Shown one piece after another: positions 8,566 through 16,309 of a stretch of DNA of 64,000 nt. How positions within the stretch are numbered: position 1 is the stretch's first letter; the number at the start of each line of letters is the position of its first letter. Below the pieces are notes generated by a model, which worked only from the letters and a program-made list of their open reading frames with translations, did no database searches and was not told the DNA's origin. The stretch is from Oscillospiraceae bacterium (GTDB lineage Bacteria; Bacillota; Clostridia; Oscillospirales; Oscillospiraceae), in contig JAAWCD010000003.1 of assembly GCA_022793095.1 (NCBI GenBank), forward strand, positions 1-64,000, written 5' to 3'. The translations under genes and the position numbers were made by a program.

Positions 8566-9623
8566 GCGCCCGCCCTCCGTTTGGTCAGGGCCGGGAGCTC
8601 CCGCACCGCGTCGATCATGAACCAGCTGGGCAGGCTCTTCCCGTCCTCGCCGGAAATCACCATCTGGGCGATTTCCAGGCTGATTTCCGCCAGCTGCACA
8701 AGCAGGTCCTTGGAGCGGTGGGCCAGAGCCTTGGCGTGTCCGGACAGCTGCCCCTTCTGGGGCGGAAGTTCCTTCACCAGCTGGGCGCGGAAGCTCTGGG
8801 CCAGGAAGTAGAGCACATCCCGTTCCTGGGGCGACTCCGGCCACCGCTGCCCGCCGCTGAGGATTCCGGCCAGGGAATAGGCGCTGCGGACCTGCTTCAC
8901 ATAGGCCAGGAACTGGGTGGCATGGCTGGCGGTCAGCGCCCCGAAGGCCAGGACGGCCAGCTCCTGCTCACTGGCGGAATCGCCGTAGCTGAGCAGGGCG
9001 TCGCTGAGCATGTGCCAGCTTCTGGGGGTGGAAAAGGGCTCCTCTGTCTTGGGGGGCTGGCTCCAGAGATGATCTGGCCGGGCGCAGATATAGTCGTACA
9101 CATAGGGATGGATTCCGTGGCCGGACGCCCATTCCAGCCAGATGCGGCTGTCCGCCCGAAGCTCCACATGGAACATGCGGTTGAGCAGGGCGGAGGACAT
9201 GGGCCGGGTGATGGCGCTGTCCTGAGCGCGGTTGCCCGCGCCCACCACAATGGACCCCTCTGGAAGGTGATATTCCCCAATGCGCCGCTCCAGAATCAGG
9301 GAGTAAAACGCCTTCTGCACCTCGTGAGAGCAGGCGTTCAGCTCATCCAGGAAGAGGCAGTAGGGCTCCTCGCGGGCGATGTTCCGGGGCGGGCAGAAGA
9401 CGCTTTTCCCGTCCACAATCTGGGGTACGCCAATGATGTCCTCCGGGGCCAGCTGGCTGCCCAGCAGAGAGACACACTCCAGCCCCAGGTCCAGGGCGAA
9501 TTCCTCCACCAGGGCGGATTTCCCGATGCCGGGAGCGCCCCAGATAAAGACCGGGCGGACGGTTCCCACATTGAGCAGAACATTTTGAAGCTGCTTTTGA
9601 TCGACTGAACTTGCCAAATTCAA
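8562..9623 (-). CDS. MoxR-family AAA+ ATPase
   Basis: A 353-residue AAA+ protein with Walker A GAPGIGKS (29-36), Walker B LFLDE (90-94), sensor 1 GAGNR and an arginine in RPMSSALLNRMFH, close to the MoxR group that works with vWA proteins. There is no in-frame ATG near the domain start; the TTG at 9623 has GGAGGT eight bases upstream and overlaps the stop of a 20-codon reading frame as TTGA. The same TTGA overlap couples it to the metallopeptidase/vWA gene downstream, so three cistrons are probably translated in relay. The promoter is at 9715-9743. Confidence 0.85.
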   Translation of the reverse strand: MNLASSVDQKQLQNVLLNVGTVRPVFIWGAPGIGKSALVEEFALDLGLECVSLLGSQLAPEDIIGVPQIVDGKSVFCPPRNIAREEPYCLFLDELNACSHEVQKAFYSLILERRIGEYHLPEGSIVVGAGNRAQDSAITRPMSSALLNRMFHVELRADSRIWLEWASGHGIHPYVYDYICARPDHLWSQPPKTEEPFSTPRSWHMLSDALLSYGDSASEQELAVLAFGALTASHATQFLAYVKQVRSAYSLAGILSGGQRWPESPQERDVLYFLAQSFRAQLVKELPPQKGQLSGHAKALAHRSKDLLVQLAEISLEIAQMVISGEDGKSLPSWFMIDAVRELPALTKRRAGA

Positions 9624-9682
9624 ATCAGAAATACCTCCATCTGTTTGATGATATCGTTCTTGCCTCTGATTTGTCTCAACAT
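9620..9682 (-). CDS. 20-residue leader ORF coupled to moxR
   Basis: ATG at 9682, preceded by AAAGGAGATGATTGCC, opens a 20-codon frame (begins MLRQIRGKNDIIK) whose TGA overlaps the moxR TTG start. It has a better ribosome site than moxR itself, which argues that it is translated; whether the peptide or only the act of translation matters is unknown. It is too short for homology-based support. Confidence 0.5.
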   Translation of the reverse strand: MLRQIRGKNDIIKQMEVFLI

Positions 9683-9714
9683 GGCAATCATCTCCTTTCC
9701 AAGTTTTCCTCTGT

Positions 9715-9743
9715 AGCATAATCACATCCAGGCAAAAAGACAA
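9715..9743 (-). promoter_or_regulatory. Promoter of the leader-moxR-vWA operon
   Basis: Minus strand TTGTCT (9738-9743), 17 bases, TATGCT (9715-9720), 32 bases before the leader ORF. Confidence 0.55.
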
Positions 9744-9805
9744 GGCCCCGGAGGGCTTTGTTAGGAAATTGTAATCTTGCCGCCCGCAGATCCGGCGGGC
9801 CGGAC

Positions 9806-9860
9806 AAAAAACTGCCATGGCCGCCGGACCCGCAGGGCACAGAGGCAATGGCAGTTTTTT
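9806..9860. terminator. Bidirectional terminator
   Basis: AAAAAACTGCCAT (9806-9818) pairs with ATGGCAGTTTTTT (about 9848-9860), giving a U-tract in both directions. It ends the zinc-ribbon gene, whose stop codon it touches. Confidence 0.75.
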
Positions 9861-10567
9861 CAGATGTGGAACCGCCGCCGGGCCTCCTCCCGCAGGGCGG
9901 GATGACGGCGGACTACCAGCAGGGGAATGATGAGGGCAGCGGAAATCACCAGCACAATGATGGACCAGCTGGCAGAGTACACGCCGGACAGGTAGCGGCA
10001 GATGAGCAGCTCCAGCCCCACGCAGAACAGGCCCACAGACCCGATACACAGGGTGATGGTGGAGAGAATGGAGCGCTGCCCTCCCAGCGTCAGGGTCAGG
10101 AAGAGGCCAAAGGCCCCGATGAGGAGCACGATGGGCAGGGCCAGCCCCAGATACCAGGTGGTCATTCCGTCCAGAGCCAGGGCGATGAGCAGCAGGTAGA
10201 GGGCCACCGCCCCGATATCCACCAGCAGGCGGAGCAGCCGGTACATTCCCCGCCACCAGAGGGGCGGCACGAAAACGAGCCACAGCATGGCACAGGCCCC
10301 AATGATGTACAGGGACCAAGGCACGCGGGGATAGAAAAACCACAGGTTGAGCACGCCCGTGGCCACACCAGCCGAGGCCAGCATGGCGCTGATGAGCAGG
10401 GCCAGAGAACGGCGGTCGGCAGGCGGAACCTCCCGCCGCTGGGTTGGAAAGGGGGGGGGACCCTCAGGCCGCTCCGGGACGCCGGGGTCGAGGACCGGCG
10501 TTCCGCAGAGGGGGCACTGGCCTGCCGTGGGGTGGAGCTCCACTCCGCAATGGACACAGTAGGACAT
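9860..10567 (-). CDS. Zinc-ribbon membrane protein (DUF6320-like)
   Basis: The 235-residue protein starts with a zinc ribbon made of CVHC (4-7) and CPLC (18-21), followed by a Pro-rich basic linker and six predicted membrane segments from about residue 50 to 225. The architecture fits DUF6320 membrane proteins, which have no known function. It follows the C_GCAxxG_C_C gene with only three bases between stop and start, so the two are co-transcribed. The C-terminal tail is basic (RRHPALREEARRRFHI). Confidence 0.75.
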   Translation of the reverse strand: MSYCVHCGVELHPTAGQCPLCGTPVLDPGVPERPEGPPPFPTQRREVPPADRRSLALLISAMLASAGVATGVLNLWFFYPRVPWSLYIIGACAMLWLVFVPPLWWRGMYRLLRLLVDIGAVALYLLLIALALDGMTTWYLGLALPIVLLIGAFGLFLTLTLGGQRSILSTITLCIGSVGLFCVGLELLICRYLSGVYSASWSIIVLVISAALIIPLLVVRRHPALREEARRRFHI

Positions 10568-10570
10568 GGG

Positions 10571-10963
10571 TTATTCCTCGCCCAGAATGGCTTCCAGAAT
10601 CTGCACCGCGTCATACACCATCCGGTCACAGTGGGGCTTTTTGTCCTTGTTGCCCTTGTCCCGGTCGATTTTCAGCAGGGCGGCGCAGTCAAGCTCGCCG
10701 TCATGGGCCTCCCGGAAGGCCCGGATCAGGGCGGTCCGCTGGGCGGGTGTGCCGCCCTTCAGGCCCAGGACCATCAGCGCGCCGGTCAGTGCGCCGCAGA
10801 CCGAGCCCATTCCCATGCCGCTGCCAAACTGAGAGGACAGGGCAAAGGCTGTGTCCCGGTCCAGGCCGAAGTCCTTGGCAAAGGGGATGAACACTGCCTG
10901 GGCGCAGTTGTAGTGGATGCCGGGGTCGCCGCGTAAGGTTCGCACTTCTTCCATTTTACTCAT
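10571..10963 (-). CDS. C_GCAxxG_C_C family redox protein
   Basis: The 130-residue protein has the conserved cysteine pattern of this family: NCAQAV (19-24), CGALTG (about 56-61), then DC and a Cys near the C-terminus, with Gly-rich SGMGMGSV between. The family is thought to be redox-active or metal-binding, often encoded next to electron-transfer or membrane proteins; the reaction is not known. The ATG at 10963 is preceded by AGGAGACGATACCA. It is the first gene of a two-gene unit with the zinc-ribbon membrane protein. Confidence 0.85.
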   Translation of the reverse strand: MSKMEEVRTLRGDPGIHYNCAQAVFIPFAKDFGLDRDTAFALSSQFGSGMGMGSVCGALTGALMVLGLKGGTPAQRTALIRAFREAHDGELDCAALLKIDRDKGNKDKKPHCDRMVYDAVQILEAILGEE

Positions 10964-11024
10964 TGGTATCGTCTCCTATCTGTTCTTTTTCAAAAAGTAA
11001 GCCGGTGCTGTCATATACGCCATC

Positions 11025-11068
11025 AGTTTAAAGTTCTTTTGGTTCTTTTCTTTCAAGAAAAGAACCAA
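11025..11068. repeat. Hairpin repeat, single half-unit, after recG
   Basis: AGTTTAAAGTTCTTTT, then a stem in which the outer bases are GGTTC/GAACC rather than GCTTC/GAAGC. The hairpin end lies three bases from the recG stop. Confidence 0.8.
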
Positions 11069-11071
11069 AAA

Positions 11072-13138
11072 TCAGTTGAAAATATCCGGATTATTCTCGA
11101 AAAGGCTCCGCACCCGTTCCCGTACCTCCCGATGCTCCGGCGCGGACAGCTCCGGGTCCGCCTTCAGCAGCGTCCGGGCCGCGGCCTGAGCCTCCTGCAG
11201 GAGCTGCACATCCTCCGCCAGGTCCGCCACCCGCAGAGGGGGCAGGCCGTGCTGCCGCTGGCCGAAAAAGTCGCCAGGCCCTCGAAGCTTCAAGTCCTCC
11301 TCCGCAATCTGAAACCCGTCGTTGGTGGCGCACAGAGCCTTCAAGCGCTGCCGCGTCTCCGGATTCCGGTTGCCGGACACCAGCACGCAATAGGATTTGT
11401 GCCCGCTCCGGCCCACCCGGCCCCGCAGCTGGTGGAGCTGGGACAGGCCGAACCGGTCCGCATTCTCGATGACCATCAGGGTGGCGTTGGCCACGTCCAC
11501 TCCTACTTCAATCACGGTAGTAGCCACCAGAAGGTCCGTCTCCCCCCGGCTGAAAGCCGCCATGGCGGCCTCCTTCTCCTTGGGTTTCATTTTACCATGG
11601 ACCAGCCCAACCTTCAAGTCAGGAAACACCTGATTTTGCAGGGTCTGGCTGTAGGTTGTCACCGCCTTCAGGGTAAGCCCCGTCCCGGCCTCCGGATTTT
11701 CCTCCACCGCCGGACAGACCAAATACACCTGATGCCCCTCCTCCACCTGCTTCCGCACAAAGCCATACATCCGCTGGCGCTTGTCCTCGCCCACCAGAAA
11801 GGTGTCAATCTCCTGCCGGCCGGGCGGCCGCTCGTCAATCACAGAGACTTCCAAGTCTCCATAGATAATGAGGGCCAGGGTCCGGGGAATGGGCGTGGCG
11901 GACATGACCATCACATGGGGCTTTTCGCCGCTCCGCTCCGCCAGCGCCGCCCGCTGGTTGACCCCGAACCGGTGCTGTTCGTCTGTGATGACCAGACCGA
12001 GGCGGCAGAATTCCACCCCCTCGGACAGCAGGGCGTGGGTGCCCACCAGCAGGTCGATTTCCCCTGCCGCCAGCTGGCTGAGAAGGGTTTTCCGGGCCTT
12101 CCCCTTCACCGAGCCGGTGAGCAGGCCCACCGTGAGGCCGCTCCTGCCCAACAGAGGCTCCAGCGTCTGGGCGTGCTGCCCGGCCAGCAGCTCGGTGGGG
12201 GCCATCAGCGCTGACTGCCAGCCGCTCTGAGCGGCCAGCCAGGCGCAGGCCGCGGCCACCACCGTCTTGCCGGAGCCCACATCCCCCTGGACCAGCCGGT
12301 TCATCACGCCGCCCGAGGTCATGTCCGCCGCCGCGGCCTCCACCGCCCGCTTCTGAGCGCCGGTCAGGGCAAAGGGGAGGGTCTCATAGTAGTCCTCCAG
12401 CGCCGCCGGTTCGCATTTGGGGCCGTGGGTTCCGGTCCGGCGGCCGCGGAGCATGGTGAGGCCGGCGGAGAGGAAGAACAGCTCCTCAAACACCAGCCGC
12501 CGCCGGGCCACCTCCAATTCCTCGAAGGAGGGCGGAAAGTGGACGGTTTCCCAGGCGTAGGCGGCGGAGGCCAACTGATGCTCTTTGCGAACATCCTCGG
12601 GGAGAAGGTCCGGCAGCTGGTCCAGGCAGTCGTCCAGACCCCGGCGGACGCCGCCGGCAATCAGATGGTTGGAGATGCCCGCGGTCAGCGGATAGACCGG
12701 CATGATGCGGCCGGTGAAGCGCTGCTTGTCCAGAGGCTCCACCACCGGATTGTTCATCTGGCGGCGGCCGGGCGGACCTTCCACCTGGCCATAGAAAATG
12801 TACTCCATGCCCAGGTGAAGCACGTCTTTGATGTAGGTCTGATTGAAAAAGGTGACGGTCATGGAGGAGGCCGCGTCCACCACCCGGAAGCGGATGAGCT
12901 CCAGTCCCTTCCGAACGAAGGAATGGCGGGGCTGTTCGGCTACCAGGCCCTGGATGCAGGCGGGCTCGCCCTCTTTGGCGTCCTGGATGGTGGAGACCTT
13001 CCGCCGGTCCTCGTAGTCCCTGGGGAACCAGGCCAGCAGGCCGCCCACAGTGGAGAGTCCCAGCTTTTGCAGCCGTTTCGCCCTTGCGGGCCCGATGCCC
13101 GGCAGCTCCTCCACCGGACTGTCCCAGCGCAGCGGCAT
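11072..13138 (-). CDS. recG: ATP-dependent DNA helicase RecG
   Basis: A 688-residue superfamily 2 helicase that remodels stalled forks and branched DNA. It has the N-terminal helix-hairpin-helix and wedge/OB region (about 1-150; GIGPARAKRLQKLG at 14-27), Walker A GDVGSGKT (285-292), the DEQH box (386-389), SATPIPRTLAL, and the C-terminal helicase lobe with QLRGRVGRSG. The length is standard. The ATG at 13138 follows AAAGGAGGCGGACGCC. Hairpin repeats flank the gene on both sides, each with its hairpin facing recG. Confidence 0.97.
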   Translation of the reverse strand: MPLRWDSPVEELPGIGPARAKRLQKLGLSTVGGLLAWFPRDYEDRRKVSTIQDAKEGEPACIQGLVAEQPRHSFVRKGLELIRFRVVDAASSMTVTFFNQTYIKDVLHLGMEYIFYGQVEGPPGRRQMNNPVVEPLDKQRFTGRIMPVYPLTAGISNHLIAGGVRRGLDDCLDQLPDLLPEDVRKEHQLASAAYAWETVHFPPSFEELEVARRRLVFEELFFLSAGLTMLRGRRTGTHGPKCEPAALEDYYETLPFALTGAQKRAVEAAAADMTSGGVMNRLVQGDVGSGKTVVAAACAWLAAQSGWQSALMAPTELLAGQHAQTLEPLLGRSGLTVGLLTGSVKGKARKTLLSQLAAGEIDLLVGTHALLSEGVEFCRLGLVITDEQHRFGVNQRAALAERSGEKPHVMVMSATPIPRTLALIIYGDLEVSVIDERPPGRQEIDTFLVGEDKRQRMYGFVRKQVEEGHQVYLVCPAVEENPEAGTGLTLKAVTTYSQTLQNQVFPDLKVGLVHGKMKPKEKEAAMAAFSRGETDLLVATTVIEVGVDVANATLMVIENADRFGLSQLHQLRGRVGRSGHKSYCVLVSGNRNPETRQRLKALCATNDGFQIAEEDLKLRGPGDFFGQRQHGLPPLRVADLAEDVQLLQEAQAAARTLLKADPELSAPEHREVRERVRSLFENNPDIFN

Positions 13139-13165
13139 GGCGTCCGCCTCCTTTCTTGGTTGCTC

Positions 13166-13210
13166 CTTCTTTTTCTTGAAAGAAAAAGAAGCAAAAAGAA
13201 CTTTAAACAG
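13166..13210. repeat. Hairpin repeat, single half-unit, before recG
   Basis: Stem CTTCTTTTTCTT/AAGAAAAAGAAG followed by GCAAAAAGAACTTTAAACAG. The sequence continues GGCTCTAAGA, which matches the end of the second repeat family at 36358-36434. Confidence 0.8.
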
Positions 13211-13601
13211 GCTCTAAGACAATCGGTACAATCTGACTTTGGAAATGTGCCGCTGAGATAATCTTAAATCGTCCGCACGGAAGGGCTTCCCGTGCGCGGG
13301 TCAGGAAAACATAATCTCGCCTCGGACAGCGCAACGCCCTGCTTCCGGCGTTGTAGCTCCTCATAGACAACGCGCCTGCTTTCCTTCCAGGACCAATCTT
13401 GACAGCGCTGATTTTAACACAGGCAGCCAGCCTGATTCAAGGCGGATTGAAAAAACGGCGAGGCATCACGAAACCAGCGGGAGAAAAAACGGAACCTGCA
13501 CAATGTGTGGTTTCTATCAGCATACCACAACCCGCCGCCGCTGAAAAGAAAAATCTGTCATGAGGCCTTGGCGGAATGATTTGCCGCATGTCTGGCATGT
13601 C
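13211..13601. other. Gene-free stretch with stable hairpins; possible non-coding RNA
   Basis: I find no credible reading frame here. Two stable hairpins are visible: CGCACGGAAG with CTTCCCGTGCG (13274-13296) and CAACGCC with GGCGTTG (13332-13353), plus AATAATCT-like stretches that could pair at longer range. This could be a structured RNA of about 150-200 bases, most likely read from the minus strand, but I cannot assign it to a known family. Confidence 0.3.
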
Positions 13602-13639
13602 AAAAACGCTCCTTACCCTGGGGGATAAGGAGCGTTTTT
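13602..13639. terminator. Terminator of the aroF-tyrA transcript
   Basis: AAAAACGCTCCTTA (13602-13615) pairs with TAAGGAGCGTTTTT (13626-13639). It lies four bases beyond the tyrA stop and has U-tracts on both strands. Confidence 0.85.
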
Positions 13640-13642
13640 GTA

Positions 13643-14482
13643 TTATTCCAGATTCATTTTCCGTTTCCGGTTGGCAGACCATGTGAGCTTATCCGCCAGT
13701 GCGCCGGTATCGCCGGACTCAATGACCTCCCGGTAAGCCCGGAGGTTGTCCTCCAGATTCCGGATGACCTTGCACAGCGCGGGCGCGTTCATGGAAAACA
13801 GCTCCGTCCACAGGGGCACATCCAGCGCCGCCACACGGGTGCAGTCCCGGAAGGAGCCACCCTCGAAGCCCTTGCAGCCGAACAAATCCGGGTCGTCGCA
13901 CACCGCCACCGCCATGATGTGCATGACCTGGCTGGTGTAGGCGATAATGGCGTCGTGATGCTCCGGCGTGGTGTTCACCACATCCCGAAATCCCATGTGC
14001 CGGGCCATGCGCTCCATCAGGTCCACATGCTCCGCGCTGCTGTCCGGGCCGGGCGTGATGATGTAATGCGCCCGCTGGAACAGGGCGGCTTCCGCATTCT
14101 GAATACCGGAGGTCTCCTTTCCCGCCATGGGATGACAGCCGATAAAATCCACCTCTGGCGGCAGCACACGGGCCGCTTCCATGATGGCGGTCTTGATGCC
14201 GCAGACGTCTGTAACCAGCGCCCCGGCTTTAAACTGGTCCTTGTACTGATTCAAAAACGCCGCAATCCCCCCTGGATGCTGGCACAGCCACACCACATCA
14301 GCGGTGGGGATCACCGCCCCGGCGTCCTGGGTGATGCGGTCGCAGACCCCGTGAGCAACGGCATAGTCCCTGGTGGCGTCAGAGCGGACCACGCCCACCA
14401 GCTCATAGTCCTCAAAGCCCTCCAGCGCCATGGCGATGGACCCTCCGATCAGGCCCAAGCCTACAATCACAATCTGTTTCAT
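13643..14482 (-). CDS. tyrA: Prephenate dehydrogenase
   Basis: A 279-residue NAD(P)-dependent enzyme that turns prephenate into 4-hydroxyphenylpyruvate, the committed step to tyrosine. It shows the nucleotide-binding GLGLIGGS (8-15), the GCHPMAGKE active-site block (about 124-132) and the helical C-terminal dimer domain; there is no ACT domain. I use the Met at 14482; the 18 residues upstream of it in the open frame are encoded by a repeat. It follows aroF with 127 bases between, all on the minus strand, and no promoter is evident in that gap, so a shared transcript and shared tyrosine control are likely. Confidence 0.93.
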   Translation of the reverse strand: MKQIVIVGLGLIGGSIAMALEGFEDYELVGVVRSDATRDYAVAHGVCDRITQDAGAVIPTADVVWLCQHPGGIAAFLNQYKDQFKAGALVTDVCGIKTAIMEAARVLPPEVDFIGCHPMAGKETSGIQNAEAALFQRAHYIITPGPDSSAEHVDLMERMARHMGFRDVVNTTPEHHDAIIAYTSQVMHIMAVAVCDDPDLFGCKGFEGGSFRDCTRVAALDVPLWTELFSMNAPALCKVIRNLEDNLRAYREVIESGDTGALADKLTWSANRKRKMNLE

Positions 14483-14499
14483 CACATGTCGCCCCCAAA

Positions 14500-14551
14500 C
14501 GTTCGCTTCGTTTCGTTTGAAAAAGAAACGAAGCAAACGAAAACTTCAAGC
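14500..14551. repeat. Hairpin repeat, divergent half-unit, before tyrA
   Basis: CGCTTCGTTTCGTTT with AAAGAAACGAAGC forms the stem, followed by AAACGAAAACTTCAAGCTG. The arms differ from other copies at several places yet still pair, a compensatory variant. Confidence 0.7.
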
Positions 14552-14609
14552 TGATTCTGCCGGGAGACTGGCATAAATGCGCGGTCTAACCTTTTTTCCA
14601 ATAAGAAAC

Positions 14610-15626
14610 TCACAGCGTTTTCCCCACGCACTGAGCCATGGGGTGCAGCTTAGCCATCAGAGCGCTGAACTGGCCGGGGGTGATGGACTGGGCGCCGTCG
14701 CACAGGGCGTTGGCCGGGTCGTTGTGAACCTCGATAATCAGGCCGTCTGCCCCGGCGGCCACCGCCGCCATGGCCATGCCCTCCACCATCCAGGCCTTGC
14801 CGCAGGCGTGGGAGGGGTCCACCACCACCGGCAGGTGGGAAAGCGTCTTCACCGCCAGCACCGCGGACAGGTCCAGGGTGTTCCGGGTGAAATTCTCGAA
14901 GGTGCGGATGCCCCGCTCACACAGAATGACCTGATTGTTGCCCTCGCTCATGATATACTCCGCGCTCATCAGCCACTCCTCAATGGTGGAGCTGAGCCCC
15001 CGCTTGAGCAGCACCGGCTTCTTCATCCGGCCCACCTTCTTCAAAAGGTCGAAGTTCTGCATATTCCGCGCGCCGATCTGAACCACGTCCACGCACTCCT
15101 CAAACATGGGAATCTGGTCGGAGCTCATCAGCTCGGTGACAATGGGCAGGCCGGTGGCCGCCTTGGCCTCCAGCAGCAGCCGGATGCCCTCCATGCCCTT
15201 GCCCTGGAAGGCATAGGGGGAGGTCCGGGGCTTGTACGCGCCGCCCCGCAGGGCGGCCGCGCCGGAGGCCTTCACCGCCTGGGCCACCCCCACAATCTGC
15301 CCCTCGCTCTCCACCGAGCAGGGCCCGGCGATCACCGTCAGCGCTCCGCCGCCCACCTGGACACCCCCGCCAATGTCAATGACAGAGTCGTCCGGGTGGT
15401 ATTTGCGGTTGGCCTTCTTGTAGGGCTCGCTGACCCGCATGACCCGCTCAACGCCCTCCAGCTGGGTCAGCCGCTCCTCATCCAGGCGGCTGGAGTCGCC
15501 CTCCGCGCCCAGAATGGTGGTTTCCGCGCCCTTGGAGATCATTACCTTGACGCCGCCCTCCTCCATGGCGCGGATCGCGTTCTCCAGCTGCTTGCCGGTA
15601 AACTCAGGCTTCATAATAATAACCAT
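14610..15626 (-). CDS. aroF: 3-deoxy-7-phosphoheptulonate synthase (DAHP synthase)
   Basis: A 338-residue class I-beta DAHP synthase that condenses phosphoenolpyruvate with erythrose 4-phosphate, the entry to aromatic amino acids. An N-terminal ferredoxin-like regulatory domain (about 1-70) is followed by the barrel with VIAGPCSVES, KPRTSPYAFQG, LLKRG and VDPSHACGK. In this class the N-terminal domain binds aromatic amino acids as feedback inhibitors. The ATG at 15626 follows GGAAAGGATGAG. It is the first large gene after a leader with a Tyr-rich peptide and an attenuator-like terminator, and tyrA follows it. Confidence 0.95.
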   Translation of the reverse strand: MVIIMKPEFTGKQLENAIRAMEEGGVKVMISKGAETTILGAEGDSSRLDEERLTQLEGVERVMRVSEPYKKANRKYHPDDSVIDIGGGVQVGGGALTVIAGPCSVESEGQIVGVAQAVKASGAAALRGGAYKPRTSPYAFQGKGMEGIRLLLEAKAATGLPIVTELMSSDQIPMFEECVDVVQIGARNMQNFDLLKKVGRMKKPVLLKRGLSSTIEEWLMSAEYIMSEGNNQVILCERGIRTFENFTRNTLDLSAVLAVKTLSHLPVVVDPSHACGKAWMVEGMAMAAVAAGADGLIIEVHNDPANALCDGAQSITPGQFSALMAKLHPMAQCVGKTL

Positions 15627-15698
15627 AAAAACTCATCCTTTCCATTTCCGTTCTCTTGCCGGACTGCGTTCGGGCCCCGCCCATGAACGGGTGTGAGC

Positions 15699-15739
15699 CG
15701 TTTAACGTTCTTTTGGTTCTTTTCGTTCAAGAAAAGAAC
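15699..15739. repeat. Hairpin repeat between the aroF attenuator and aroF
   Basis: GTTTAACGTTCTTTTGGTTC plus the stem TTCTTTTCGTTC/GAAAAGAAC. Read on the minus strand it directly follows the leader terminator. Its hairpin faces the leader and its tail faces aroF, the one copy that fits the orientation rule only if the leader is counted as the gene. Confidence 0.7.
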
Positions 15740-15846
15740 AGAAAACCGCGGTGCCCGTTGGACACCGCGGCCGCTTCCCTTCCGATGCGTGGAACCCCGC
15801 CGGTCACAGGCATGACGAATGGCCGCTATTCCATCCGTAATAGCGG
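15736..15846 (-). promoter_or_regulatory. Putative tyrosine attenuator of aroF-tyrA
   Basis: Minus strand. Segment 1 CCGCTATT (15839-15846) overlaps Tyr codons of the leader peptide and pairs with segment 2 AATAGCGG (15823-15830). Segment 2 can instead use GCGGCC (15821-15826) to pair with GGCCGC in segment 3 (15767-15772). Segment 3, CCGCGGTG (15763-15770), otherwise pairs with CACCGCGG (15746-15753) and is followed by TTTTCTG, an intrinsic terminator. This is the layout of a ribosome-mediated attenuator: a ribosome stalled at Tyr codons would free segment 2 and block the terminator. The alternative pairings are read from the sequence; the mechanism is inference. Confidence 0.7.
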
Positions 15847-15866
15847 TACGCATAGGACCGGTTCAT
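15804..15866 (-). CDS. Tyr-rich leader peptide of aroF-tyrA
   Basis: The 20-residue frame from ATG 15866 contains YAYRYYGW: four Tyr codons and one Trp codon within eight codons. GGGGAG lies seven bases before this ATG. An in-frame ATG at 15881 would add five residues (MGSSV). The stop TGA falls between the Tyr codons and the terminator. Such a composition directly upstream of DAHP synthase and prephenate dehydrogenase points to a regulatory leader peptide sensing charged tRNA-Tyr. Confidence 0.7.
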   Translation of the reverse strand: MNRSYAYRYYGWNSGHSSCL

Positions 15867-15918
15867 CACACTGCTCCCCATGGCTCAGTTCCTCTCTTTC
15901 TGCCTTTGCCTGATATGT

Positions 15919-15947
15919 ACTTTAACACTTTTAGTTGGTAAAGTCAA
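15919..15947 (-). promoter_or_regulatory. Promoter of the aroF leader transcript
   Basis: Minus strand TTGACT (15942-15947), 17 bases, TAAAGT (15919-15924). Transcription would begin near 15912, giving a leader RNA of about 285 bases. The -35 overlaps the stop of the broken kinase-like gene. Confidence 0.7.
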
Positions 15948-16199
15948 GTCCCGTTTTCTGACTTTTTTCTCTCGTGCTCCGCCGCATAGTCCAAAAATTC
16001 CTGGGTCCTGGACCAGTAGCGCACGCCCCAATGCTCAAAGTCCCATTCCTCCATGTAATCGTTGCACTCAAAGTCAATGTAGTACAGCAGGTCATCCCGC
16101 GCCACAAAATTCGTAGGGAATATATCCGCCCTTCCCTTTCCCAAGCAGCTGTTCCACAGCAAAAATTCTGCCGTTCACATCAAGCGTCTCTCCTGTCAT
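15944..16199 (-). pseudogene. Kinase-like protein gene with an internal out-of-frame deletion
   Basis: From ATG 16199, preceded by AAAGGAGCGCTGGCA, the frame begins MTGETLDVNGRIFAVEQLLG and reads GKGKGGY, the nucleotide-binding loop of a Ser/Thr-kinase-like fold. It then runs out of frame. In another frame the sequence continues FPTNFVARDDLLYYIDFECN and later EEWDFEHWGVRYWS, which looks like the C-terminal end of the same family. The middle of the protein, with most of the kinase core, is missing; the junction is near 16110-16125 where GGATAT-like microhomology could have driven the deletion. Only about 85 codons remain of a protein normally over 200 residues. Confidence 0.65.
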
Positions 16200-16309
16200 T
16201 GCCAGCGCTCCTTTCCCGCAAATCCGCGCACTTCGCCTAATGGTACCGCTTTTAAAATCTGTTGTTCGATTCAAACCGAAAAAATGTTCGACATTGTTCG
16301 ATTTTTCTC

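Noticed and set aside
15626..15912. T-box riboswitch before aroF
   Set aside because: The CACCGCGG next to the terminator recalls a T-box, but the conserved AGGGTGGNACCGCG is absent, while the region before it encodes a Tyr-rich peptide. An attenuator explains more of the sequence.
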